Shown one piece after another: positions 8,856 through 16,843 of a DNA stretch of 64,000 bases. How positions within the stretch are numbered: position 1 is the stretch's first letter; every line of letters begins with the position of its first letter. The DNA lies in contig QHSP01000031.1 in NCBI GenBank assembly GCA_003220495.1, forward strand, positions 23,895 to 87,894, given 5' to 3'. The notes under the pieces are model-generated. The model worked only from the letters and a program-made list of their open reading frames with translations. It made no database searches and had not been told where the DNA came from. Source of the stretch: Candidatus Rokuibacteriota bacterium. GTDB taxonomy: Bacteria > Methylomirabilota > Methylomirabilia > Rokubacteriales > CSP1-6. The translations under genes were made by a program, and so were the position numbers.

Positions 8856-10163
8856 TCAGGACTCGGCCGTCATGTACTCGAGCCAGGCGGCGAACTGGTT
8901 GCGGATGTGGACCTCGCTGGTCCCGCTCCGACCCCGGCGCGTGCCCTCGCGATCCGGCAAGTCCCTACCCTGCCCCCGCCCGAGAAACACCCAGTCGGAG
9001 CCGCGCGCACCGAGCCCCTGCTGAGTGCGCTCGTACACCTCGAGGTCGTCGGTGAGTACGGGCGAAGCCGTCCCGTTGACGACGTTCGAGAACGCGATGG
9101 TGTCGCGGAACATCCGCTCCGGCGCGCCCCTGAGCCTGAACGAGTACGCGTACACGACGGTTCGGTCCACCGCGATGGGATGGACGACGCGAAGCTGGCG
9201 GAACTGGCTCATGAAGGAGCAGTTGGGATAGGCGATGCTGTTCCAGCGCAGCTCGCCCAGCACGCGCGCCGCGCCCTCGGGCCCGAGACGTTGCTCCAGC
9301 GCGGCGCGGTACTCCGCGAAGGCCGGATGCGCCAGGGCCGCCACGAGCCGGCTGTCGTCGTGATAGTCGGCCATCCACGAATGTCCGTAGCCGGCGACCC
9401 AGAGCCCGGTGTTCTCCCAGACCTCCCACGGCGCGCCGTTCTGGAGCATCTGGCGCACGCCGATCTCCGAGTACGCGCCCTCGGCGGCTGCCGGCTCCTG
9501 GCGCGCGGCCCAGATGGAGGAGGCGTGCACGAACGCCGGGTGCACGGTGTCGTTGTGGTTCTCGAGCACGAGCTTCCAGTTCCCCTGATAGGCGTGCTTG
9601 AAGACGCCGCCCGCCACCTCGACCTCGCCATCCGGCGCGCGCTCGACGAAATCGTCGAACGACGTCCGCAGCGGGCCGAGAAACTCGGCGAGCGGCGGGC
9701 CGTGCTCGGCGAGCGAGGCGAACAGAAATCCCCGATAGGCTTCGACGCGCGGCACACGGGCGAGGCCGCCGCCGATCGACTCACCGGCCGGACGCGCGTA
9801 GCCGTCAGGCAGCGGCAGGCGTGCGAGGCGGCCGTCGGTGCCGTAGGTCCACCCGTGATACGCGCAGACGAACTCGGCGGTCGTGCCGGCCGCCGTCTCG
9901 CACACGCGTGCGCCGCGGTGAGCACAGCGGTTGACCAGAACGCGCACCGAGCCGTCGGTGTGGCGCGTCACGATGACGGGCTCGCGCCCCATGCGCGTCG
10001 TGAAGAAATCGCCCGGGCTCCGGACCTGGCTCTCGTGGCCGAGGATCAGCCACGCGCGCCCGAAGACCCGGGCCATCTCGAGCTCGAACAGGGTGGGGTC
10101 GGTGTAGACGGCGCGGTGGACCCGGTCGGGCTGAACCAGACCCTTGATGGATTGAATGTTCAC
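8856..10163 (-). CDS. Rieske aromatic-ring-hydroxylating dioxygenase, large (alpha) subunit
   Basis: 435 residues from the GTG at 10163. The Rieske [2Fe-2S] ligands are Cys80/His82 (CAHRG) and Cys100/His103 (CAYHGW). The mononuclear iron site follows D-x2-H-x4-H in NHNDTVHPAFVH (Asp205, His208, His213). It catalyses dioxygenation of an aromatic ring together with the beta subunit, and needs electrons from a ferredoxin and/or reductase not found in this window. The frame continues 57 bases upstream with a TTG or other start, but a -10-like TACAAT lies at 10172-10177, so GTG 10163 may be a leaderless start. The substrate cannot be deduced. Confidence 0.92.
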   Translation of the reverse strand: MNIQSIKGLVQPDRVHRAVYTDPTLFELEMARVFGRAWLILGHESQVRSPGDFFTTRMGREPVIVTRHTDGSVRVLVNRCAHRGARVCETAAGTTAEFVCAYHGWTYGTDGRLARLPLPDGYARPAGESIGGGLARVPRVEAYRGFLFASLAEHGPPLAEFLGPLRTSFDDFVERAPDGEVEVAGGVFKHAYQGNWKLVLENHNDTVHPAFVHASSIWAARQEPAAAEGAYSEIGVRQMLQNGAPWEVWENTGLWVAGYGHSWMADYHDDSRLVAALAHPAFAEYRAALEQRLGPEGAARVLGELRWNSIAYPNCSFMSQFRQLRVVHPIAVDRTVVYAYSFRLRGAPERMFRDTIAFSNVVNGTASPVLTDDLEVYERTQQGLGARGSDWVFLGRGQGRDLPDREGTRRGRSGTSEVHIRNQFAAWLEYMTAES

Positions 10164-10171
10164 GGAAGAGT

Positions 10172-10177
10172 ATTGTA
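10172..10177 (-). promoter_or_regulatory. Putative -10 element TACAAT for the Rieske operon
   Basis: TACAAT on the minus strand (five of six matches to TATAAT) ends 8 nt before the GTG at 10163. The start has no Shine-Dalgarno, so transcription would begin at or next to the start codon. The -35 is weak. Confidence 0.4.
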
Positions 10178-10205
10178 GGCGACCACAACCTCGAAGGAGA
10201 CTCCG

Positions 10206-11294
10206 ATGAAAATCACGCACGTGACCACCCGCGCGCTGCGCACGCCGGCCGACAACCCGCTCGTGGTGGGCCTGCCCGCGCCTACCGACACGCGCGAGTT
10301 CGTCACCCTGGAGCTCGGCACCGACCAGGGCGCGGTGGGTCTCGGCCTGACGTTCTTCGGCGGCGCGCTCACCCCGGCGCTCAAGACGGCGGTCGACGAG
10401 CTCGCGCGGCTCACCCTCGGTGAGGATCCGGCTCAGGTGGAGGCGATCACCGCCAAGCTCCGGCGCGCGGCCGGCAGCTCGGGCCCGGGCGGCATCTTTG
10501 CCCTGGCGCTGTCGGCCGTCGACATCGCGTGCTGGGATCTCAAGGGCAAGGCGATGGGCCAGTCCGTGTGCGCCCTACTCGGCGGCCTGCGCGACCGCGT
10601 GGCGACGTACGCGAGCGGTGCCTTGATGCGTCCGCATCCGATCGACTATCTCGCCAAGGCCGGGCCGCGCCTGAGAGACATGGGGTTCCGTCAGATGAAG
10701 ATGCAGTGCGGGAGCGAGCCCACCGTGGCCGCGTCGGTCGAGCGCGTGCGCGTCATGCGCGAGTCGATCGGGCCCGACATCGACCTGATGTGCGACATCA
10801 ACCAGCTCTGGAGCGTGAACCAGGCGATCGAGGTCGGGCGGCGCATCGAGCCCTATCACCTCTTTTGGCTCGAGGACCCGACCACGCACGACGACTATCC
10901 CGGCATGGCCCGCATCGCCGACGCGCTCACGACGCCGATCGCCGCCGGCGAGTATCACTACGGCATCGTGCCCTTCCGCCATCTGCTGGAGCACCGCTCG
11001 ATCGACATCGTGATGATCGACCTCTTGCGCGTGGGCGGCATCACGCAGTGGATGAAGGTCGCCGGCATGGCCGAGGCGTTCAACCTGCCGGTGGTGAGCC
11101 ATCTGGTGCCGGAGATCCACGTCCACCTGGTGGCGGCCATCCCGAACGGGCTCACCGTCGAGTACATGCCGTGGACCTTGAATCTCTACGAGCAAACGCC
11201 GCCCATCGAAGGCGGTCAGCTCGTGGTGCCGAAGAAGCCGGGGCTCGGGCTCGCGTTCGATCAGGCGGCGATGAAGCGATACCAAATCGGCTGA
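10206..11294 (+). CDS. Mandelate racemase/muconate lactonizing (enolase superfamily) protein
   Basis: 362 residues, two-domain enolase fold. Mg ligands are Asp197 (MCDINQLW), Glu223 (WLEDP) and Glu249 (AAGEYHYG), with His299 as possible base in VVSHLVPEIH. In the second-strand position, where racemases carry K-x-K, this protein has Lys165-Met-Gln167, so one lysine is missing and the chemistry may be dehydration or syn-elimination rather than racemisation. The ATG at 10206 follows AAGGAG. The gene is divergent from the Rieske operon, with 42 bp between starts. Confidence 0.85.
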   Translation: MKITHVTTRALRTPADNPLVVGLPAPTDTREFVTLELGTDQGAVGLGLTFFGGALTPALKTAVDELARLTLGEDPAQVEAITAKLRRAAGSSGPGGIFALALSAVDIACWDLKGKAMGQSVCALLGGLRDRVATYASGALMRPHPIDYLAKAGPRLRDMGFRQMKMQCGSEPTVAASVERVRVMRESIGPDIDLMCDINQLWSVNQAIEVGRRIEPYHLFWLEDPTTHDDYPGMARIADALTTPIAAGEYHYGIVPFRHLLEHRSIDIVMIDLLRVGGITQWMKVAGMAEAFNLPVVSHLVPEIHVHLVAAIPNGLTVEYMPWTLNLYEQTPPIEGGQLVVPKKPGLGLAFDQAAMKRYQIG

Positions 11295-11299
11295 GCCGG

Positions 11300-12217
11300 C
11301 TAGCGGTCCTCGCCGCCGAGATCCTTCGGCGTGATGGTCTTCAAGAACTCGGGCAAACGCTCCCGGGCCGGCGCATAAGTCCGTGACTCCTGAGGCGGCT
11401 GCACGGGTTCCGCCTGACCGGGCAGAGCGGAGATCGTCGCGGGTTCTCGCGGTGCGGGGATGGGTGTCACGGTCTGCTCCGGGGCGGTCGGCGCGATCTG
11501 GCCCTGGGCATCCTCCCAGGAGGACCACGGGGCGAGCAGCCGGATGTCCACCCGCCGGGCCCTGGCGAGGGTCTCCGGACTTACCTTCTCGCCAGCCCCC
11601 AGCACCACCTTGCCCATGGAGATCGCCCTCACCTGGCGCAGCTCGATGCCGTGACGCTGGACGAGATAGCGCACCACGGCCTCCCCGCGTTCGCGGGCGA
11701 GCTCGCGATTGTATCGGTCGCTCCCGCGCGAGTCGGCATAGCCTTGCAGCTCGAGGATCGCGTTGGGATCCGCGGCGAGAGCCTTGGCCACGTCCTCGAG
11801 CTCGTTGACGTCCTGGCCTCGGATTTCAGTCTGACCGGAGTCGAAGTAGACGAATTTCGTGTCCAGGAGCCTGTACCGGTTGCGACTCGCGAGGCGCTGC
11901 GAAAGCCGGGCTTCGACATCACGCGCGGCCCCCGTCGCCAGATCCGCCCGTGTCTCGGCGCTGCTCGCGCGGGCGCCCGCCTCACTCACCCGCAAGTCGA
12001 GGCCATTGAGCCGCTGATCGGCGACGTCGACCGCGCGGCGGTTTTCCCCGGCGCGATCCGCCGTTTCACGCAGCTTCGTCTCGGTCGCGGACATCTGCTG
12101 GGTGAGCTTGCTCTCCGTCGCACCGACCTGCGTCTCTACAAAGCTCTTCGTCGCGCAGGCGGAGCCGAGCACGGCGACGCCGCCGCACAGGATCAAGGAA
12201 GCCAGTCGTCGCCTCAT
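11300..12217 (-). CDS. OmpA-family peptidoglycan-associated lipoprotein
   Basis: 305 residues from the ATG at 12217, preceded by GGAGAGCGGTCC. Residues 1-19 form a lipoprotein signal ending near LGSAC. Residues 20-105 are heptad-like Ala/Glu/Lys coiled coil similar to Lpp or YbgF linkers. An OmpA-C domain follows (KFVYFDSGQTEIR, then GYADSRGSDRYNRELARERG), binding peptidoglycan. The last 75 residues are Pro-rich. The same frame continues upstream without a stop to 12523. Because a lipoprotein signal must be N-terminal, an internal start is preferred here, but a 407-residue fusion cannot be excluded from sequence alone. Confidence 0.8.
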   Translation of the reverse strand: MRRRLASLILCGGVAVLGSACATKSFVETQVGATESKLTQQMSATETKLRETADRAGENRRAVDVADQRLNGLDLRVSEAGARASSAETRADLATGAARDVEARLSQRLASRNRYRLLDTKFVYFDSGQTEIRGQDVNELEDVAKALAADPNAILELQGYADSRGSDRYNRELARERGEAVVRYLVQRHGIELRQVRAISMGKVVLGAGEKVSPETLARARRVDIRLLAPWSSWEDAQGQIAPTAPEQTVTPIPAPREPATISALPGQAEPVQPPQESRTYAPARERLPEFLKTITPKDLGGEDR

Positions 12218-12523
12218 GGACCGCTCTCCTTCCGACGCCGCCCGATCTTTCTTGGCTGAAGTTGAGCCCGGGCGGCCTGGGTGCGGGTCCTTCAGTCTCT
12301 CGATTTCCCAGATCTGAAAGCACTCATCGTGGAACCGGATCTCGCTCCAATCCGCCGCGTCGAGCCTCAGCGTCATTGTCTGATGCGCCGTGATCGCAGC
12401 ACCGCACCCGTCGCACGCTTGCCCGCTGCCTGGCCCGAACCCAAGTTCAACCGCGCGGTCACGTGGGAGACGACCATCCTGGAGTCGGAGTCGGATGAGT
12501 TGCCGCGTCAGCTCCGAGTCCAT
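12218..12523 (-). CDS. Zinc-finger-like small protein, in frame with OmpA lipoprotein
   Basis: About 102 codons beginning at an ATG (12523) with GAGG upstream, then a compact domain with CDGCG and HDEC motifs. This C-x2-C ... H-x2-C arrangement suggests a zinc-binding or ribbon-like fold. It reads as an independent small conserved hypothetical protein with its own start, but there is no stop codon before the lipoprotein ATG at 12217. Translation would therefore run on into the OmpA protein. Either a stop was lost, or both proteins are made from one frame by alternative starts. No function is known. Confidence 0.55.
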
Positions 12524-12680
12524 AGGCGCCTCAGAGTATTCACCGAGCGTGGGTGGCCGTCGAGATAGGCGGATTACCTATGGGGATACCAGGTCTTTTC
12601 CTGCTAGACTCCTGCTTCCCTATGGTTCTTGCCGAACTCCCGAGTTCCGCCTCGGCTCGAAACTTGATAGGGTGGTGGCC

Positions 12681-14897
12681 GTGAATCGCGCGAGGATCCT
12701 CTACGAAGCGCCGCGGGTCGCCGCCAAGCCGGGCGAGACCGTCGTGACCAGCACGTGCGGCCACAACTGCGGTGGCCGGTGCGCCGTCAACGCGCACGTG
12801 CGCGATGGGCGCATCGTCAAGATCAGCACCGATCCGCGCCGCTGGACGCCGGAGATGCCGCCGCTCCACGCGTGCGTGCGAGGCTTCGGCCAGCTCGAGC
12901 GGGTCAACCATCCCGACCGTCTGATGCGTCCGCTGCGGCGGACCGGCCCGCGCGGCTCGGGACAGTTCGAGCGGATCACCTGGGACGCGGCGCTCGACGA
13001 GGTCGCGCGCCAGATGCTCCGTGTCCGCGCCACGTACGGGCCCGCCGCGATCCTCGACTGCTCGCGCACCGGCAGCCTGTCGACTTTGCACGGCCGCGGC
13101 GTCAGCCAGCGGCTCATGCACATGTTCGGCGGCTGCACCGAGCTCTGGAGCAACCTCTCGGCCGAAGCCGAGATCTTCGCCGTCAAGCAGACCTACGGCG
13201 CCAAGGCGGAGTACAAGAGCGCCGGGCGCGAGCCCATCGACTACGTCAACTCGCGGCTCATCGTGATGTGGGGCTGGAGCCCGGGCGACGGCACGTTCGG
13301 CACGGGGACCATGCAGTACCTCAAGCGCGCCAAGGACCACGGGGTGCGCATCGTCTGCGTCGACCCGCGCCAGACGCGCTCGAGCCGCCAGCTGGCCGAC
13401 GAGCACGTCTTCATCCGTCCCTCCACGGACGCCGCGGCCTTGATCGCCATGGCCTACGTCATCGCGAGCCACGGGCTGCAAGACCAGGCCTACCTCGACC
13501 GCTACGTGCTTGGCTTCGACGAGGCGCACCTGCCGCCGGCCGCGCCGGCGGGCGCGTCGTACCGCGCCTACCTCATGGGCGAGGCGGACGGCGTCCGGAA
13601 GACGCCCGCGTGGGCCGAGAAGATCACCGGGATGCCGGCCGCCACGCTCGAGCGGCTCGCCATCGAGTTCGCGACCAGCAAGCCGGCCGCGCTCCACTGC
13701 GGCTATGCGCCGGGCCGCACGTTCCACGGCGAGCAGTTCCACCGCGCGGCCTATGCGCTCGCCGCGCTGACGGGGAACGTCGGGATTCCCGGCGGCAACT
13801 CCGGCACCAGCAACGGCGCGACCGGACGCTGCGGGATCCGTCTCTTGCCGGCCGGGACCAATCCGACCGGGGCGCGTGTCGCCTCGTCGATGCTCGCCGA
13901 TCTCCTCGATCGCGGCCGGGCCGGCGGCTACCCGGCCGACATCAAGCTGATCTACTCGGTGGCCGGCGACCTCTTCAACCAGGCCCCGAACGTGCGCCGG
14001 ATCGCGGACGCCGCCCAGCGCCTGGAGTTCATGGTGGTCCACGACAACTTCATGACGCCGACGGCGCGGCATGCGGACATCGTGCTGCCAGCGACCACCT
14101 TCTGGGAACGTAACGACGTCCACACGCCCTGGGCCGGCGCAGGTCACTACGCGATCTTCATGAAGCAGGCGATCGAGCCGATGGGCGAGTGCCGGAACGA
14201 CTTCGACATCTGCAGCGAGCTCGCGCGCCGGCTCGGGATCAGCGGGTACAACGACAAGACCGAGGACGAGTGGCTGCGCGAGCTGACCGGCGGTGTGATC
14301 GACGACTTCGACACGTTCCGCGAACGCGGGCTGGCGCGTTTGCCGGCCCCCGACGACGCCGTCGCCTTCGCGCGCGAGATCCGCGACCCCGAGCACCATC
14401 CGTTCACCACGCCGTCCGGGAAGATCGAGATCTACTCGATGAGCCTGGCCGCGAAGCCCGATCCCTACGGGCTCGGCGTCATCCCGCCGATCCCGACGTG
14501 GATCGCGGACGCGACCGACGCGCGATATCCGTTGAGCCTGGTCACGCCCAAGTCGCGCGCCCGCACGCATTCGATCCACGGCAACCAGCCGATCCTCGCG
14601 CGGGCCGACTCCGACGACGTGTGGATCAACATCGCCGACGCGGCCGCGCGCGGGATCGTCGATGGCCAGCTCGTGCGCGTCTTCAACGCGCGGGGGACCA
14701 CGCGGCTCCCGGCGCGGGTGACGGACCGGATCGCGCCGGGCGTCGTCTCCATCAAGGAAGGCGCCTGGTTCGCGCCGGACGCCTCGGGAGCCGACACGCG
14801 CGGCTGCGCCAACGTGCTCACCGCCGACCGCACGTCGCCGGCCGGCGCGGCGCCGTTCAACTCCTGCTTCGTGGACGTCGCGCCGGCGCTCCCCTGA
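12681..14897 (+). CDS. Molybdopterin oxidoreductase, DMSO reductase superfamily
   Basis: 738 residues from the GTG at 12681 (GTGs at 12672 and 12675 are alternatives). Four cysteines for a [4Fe-4S] cluster lie near the N-terminus: Cys26, Cys30, Cys34 and Cys65 in CGHNCGGRC ... HACVRG. Bis-MGD binding regions follow, including VMWGWSPGDGTF, RIVCVDPRQT and the C-terminal barrel with TPKSRARTHSIHGNQP. No twin-arginine signal is seen, so it is probably cytoplasmic. No electron-transfer or membrane subunit accompanies it. The substrate is unknown. The next genes encode a Dpp-type importer, 106 nt away. Confidence 0.9.
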   Translation: MNRARILYEAPRVAAKPGETVVTSTCGHNCGGRCAVNAHVRDGRIVKISTDPRRWTPEMPPLHACVRGFGQLERVNHPDRLMRPLRRTGPRGSGQFERITWDAALDEVARQMLRVRATYGPAAILDCSRTGSLSTLHGRGVSQRLMHMFGGCTELWSNLSAEAEIFAVKQTYGAKAEYKSAGREPIDYVNSRLIVMWGWSPGDGTFGTGTMQYLKRAKDHGVRIVCVDPRQTRSSRQLADEHVFIRPSTDAAALIAMAYVIASHGLQDQAYLDRYVLGFDEAHLPPAAPAGASYRAYLMGEADGVRKTPAWAEKITGMPAATLERLAIEFATSKPAALHCGYAPGRTFHGEQFHRAAYALAALTGNVGIPGGNSGTSNGATGRCGIRLLPAGTNPTGARVASSMLADLLDRGRAGGYPADIKLIYSVAGDLFNQAPNVRRIADAAQRLEFMVVHDNFMTPTARHADIVLPATTFWERNDVHTPWAGAGHYAIFMKQAIEPMGECRNDFDICSELARRLGISGYNDKTEDEWLRELTGGVIDDFDTFRERGLARLPAPDDAVAFAREIRDPEHHPFTTPSGKIEIYSMSLAAKPDPYGLGVIPPIPTWIADATDARYPLSLVTPKSRARTHSIHGNQPILARADSDDVWINIADAAARGIVDGQLVRVFNARGTTRLPARVTDRIAPGVVSIKEGAWFAPDASGADTRGCANVLTADRTSPAGAAPFNSCFVDVAPALP

Positions 14898-15003
14898 CCG
14901 TGCTCTAGCCCGTGGCGCTCCGGGCCCGGCGACAGTTGTGGCGACACGTGTTGCTCTCGACCACTTCATCCGCAGTCTCACCGCCACCGGCGCGAGCTGA
15001 GCC

Positions 15004-15966
15004 GTGGAGCCGGGACTGAGAACGTACATCCTCAAGCGCGTCGGCTTCGCCGTCCTGATGCTCGTCGGCGTCTCGATCATCCTGTTCACGATCATGCGGC
15101 TGGCTCCCGGCGGGCCCGAGGCGGTGCTGATCGGCGGCGAGTTCTCGCAGGAGGCCGCCGCGCAGATCCGCCAGCGGCTGGGGCTCGACCGCCCGATCGC
15201 GCTGCAGTATCTCGGCTGGGCCGGCGCGGCCCTGCGCGGCGATCTCGGGCGCTCGTTCAAGACCGGCGACCCGGTCGCCGCGCTGATCCGCGATCGCCTC
15301 GGCCCGACGATCCAGCTCACCTTCGGCGCGCTCGCCCTGGCGCTCGCCGTCGCCGTCCCGCTCGGGGTCCTCGCGGCGGTTCGGCGCGGCACGATCTGGG
15401 ACACGCTCGGCTCGGCGGTCGCGCTGTTCGGCGTGTCGTTTCCGAGCTTCTGGCTCGGGATCATGCTGATCCTCCTCTTCTCCGAGGTCTTCCATCTCCT
15501 GCCGCCCTCGGGGCTCAGCGAGTATGGACGGGAGGGCGACCTGACCGCCCGCGTGCGACACGCGATCCTGCCAACCTTGACGCTCGGCTTGATCCAGATG
15601 GCGTCGTTCATGCGCTTCACGCGCTCGAGCCTGCTCGAGGTGCTGCGTCAGGACTACGTGCGGACGGCGCGCGCCAAGGGGCTCGGCGGCGGCCAGGTCG
15701 TCTGGCGTCACGCGCTCCGCAACGCGCTCATTCCGGTGGTGACGGTGGTCGGTCTCTCGCTGCCGACACTGGTCGGCGGCGCCGTGCTCACCGAAACCGT
15801 CTTCGCCTGGCCGGGCATCGGGCGCCTGGCGGTCGGCGCCGTCTTCGAGCGCGACTACCCGGTGATCATGGGCGTCAACCTCATGGTCGCCGCCGTCGTG
15901 ATCACCGCAAATCTGATCACCGACCTCGCCTACTGCGTGATCGATCCGCGGATCTCCTATCAGTGA
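15004..15966 (+). CDS. ABC transporter permease, DppB/OppB type
   Basis: 320 residues with six membrane helices and the usual opening TYILKRVGFAVLMLVGVSII plus an ILFTIMRLAPGGPE segment. The EAA loop is in DYVRTARAKGLGGGQVVWRHALRNALIP. The start is GTG 15004 with only a weak ribosome site. It overlaps the DppC-type gene by four bases (GTGA). Together with the next two genes it makes a peptide/nickel/opine-type importer lacking its own ATPases. The nearest matching ATPases are at 26407-28517. Confidence 0.93.
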   Translation: MEPGLRTYILKRVGFAVLMLVGVSIILFTIMRLAPGGPEAVLIGGEFSQEAAAQIRQRLGLDRPIALQYLGWAGAALRGDLGRSFKTGDPVAALIRDRLGPTIQLTFGALALALAVAVPLGVLAAVRRGTIWDTLGSAVALFGVSFPSFWLGIMLILLFSEVFHLLPPSGLSEYGREGDLTARVRHAILPTLTLGLIQMASFMRFTRSSLLEVLRQDYVRTARAKGLGGGQVVWRHALRNALIPVVTVVGLSLPTLVGGAVLTETVFAWPGIGRLAVGAVFERDYPVIMGVNLMVAAVVITANLITDLAYCVIDPRISYQ

Positions 15967-16826
15967 CGGCCGAGGCGCACGCGGAGCGGCCGTCGGTCTT
16001 GCGTCGGTTCACACGCAACCGGCGAGGCCTCGTCGGCGGCGTGGTCGTGGCCGTCATGGTCACCGCCGGCGCGCTCGCACCGGTGCTGGCACCGCAGAGC
16101 TACTCCGCGCAGTCGCTGTTGAATCGGCTCAAGCCGCCGAGCGCCGCGCACTGGCTCGGGACCGACGGGTTCGGCCGCGACGTCCTGAGCCGGGTGATCT
16201 GGGGCAGCCGCGTCTCGCTCGAGATCGGTCTCGTCGCCACCGCGCTGGCGCTCGTCGTGGGCACCGTGGTGGGCAGCGTCGCCGGCTACTTCGGCGGCGC
16301 CACCGACACCGCGATCATGCGCGCCGCCGACGTCTTCCTCTCCGTCCCGGCGCTGTTCCTCATCCTCATCGTGGTGGCGCTCTTCGGCGCGAGCCTCGCC
16401 AACACCGCGCTCGTCATCGCGCTCGTCACCTGGGCGCCGGTCGGGCGCATCGTGCGCAGTGAGTGCCTGAGCCTTCGCAACCGCGACTTCGTCCACGCGG
16501 CCGCGGCGCTCGGCGCCGGGCACGCGCGCATCCTCGGCCGCCACCTGCTCGTGAACGCGCTGCCGATCGTGATCGTCCAGGCCAGTCTCTTGCTGGGCCA
16601 GACAATCCTGATCGAGTCGGGCCTGAGCTATCTCGGGCTCGGCGCCCAGCCCCCGCTCCCGAGCTGGGGCAACATGGTCGTCGAAGGGCGGCAGTTCCTG
16701 GCCTTGGCCTGGTGGATCGCGACGTTCCCCGGGCTCGCCATCTTCGTCACGGTGCTGGGATTCAACCTGTTCGGCGACGGGCTGCGCGACGCATCGGATC
16801 CGACGTTGCGCGGGCGCACGCCGTAA
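15963..16826 (+). CDS. ABC transporter permease, DppC/OppC type
   Basis: 287 residues. It has the DppC N-terminal signature RFTRNRRGLVGGVVVAVMV, the LGTDGFGRDVLSRVIWGSR motif, and the EAA loop RDFVHAAAALGAGHARILGR. It ends with GFNLFGDGLRDASDPTLRGR, the standard C-terminus of this subunit. The GTG start lies inside the stop of the DppB-type gene. The SBP gene follows after 17 nt. Confidence 0.93.
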   Translation: MTAEAHAERPSVLRRFTRNRRGLVGGVVVAVMVTAGALAPVLAPQSYSAQSLLNRLKPPSAAHWLGTDGFGRDVLSRVIWGSRVSLEIGLVATALALVVGTVVGSVAGYFGGATDTAIMRAADVFLSVPALFLILIVVALFGASLANTALVIALVTWAPVGRIVRSECLSLRNRDFVHAAAALGAGHARILGRHLLVNALPIVIVQASLLLGQTILIESGLSYLGLGAQPPLPSWGNMVVEGRQFLALAWWIATFPGLAIFVTVLGFNLFGDGLRDASDPTLRGRTP

Positions 16827-16843
16827 CCCACGGAGGACCGACG

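Noticed and set aside
12218..12523. Annotating the zinc-finger-like ORF as a completed separate gene
   Set aside because: No stop codon separates it from the OmpA lipoprotein frame, so its end is uncertain; it is listed with lower confidence.
12540..15620. A 1026-codon open frame on the minus strand
   Set aside because: It is the antisense of the molybdopterin oxidoreductase and DppB genes. Composition is Arg/Ala/Gly/His-rich with no domain, and it crosses gene boundaries, as expected of GC-rich shadow frames.
16463..16843. N-terminal extension of the SBP at 16844
   Set aside because: The extension overlaps the DppC gene and is not secretory; GTG 16844 has the ribosome site and signal peptide.
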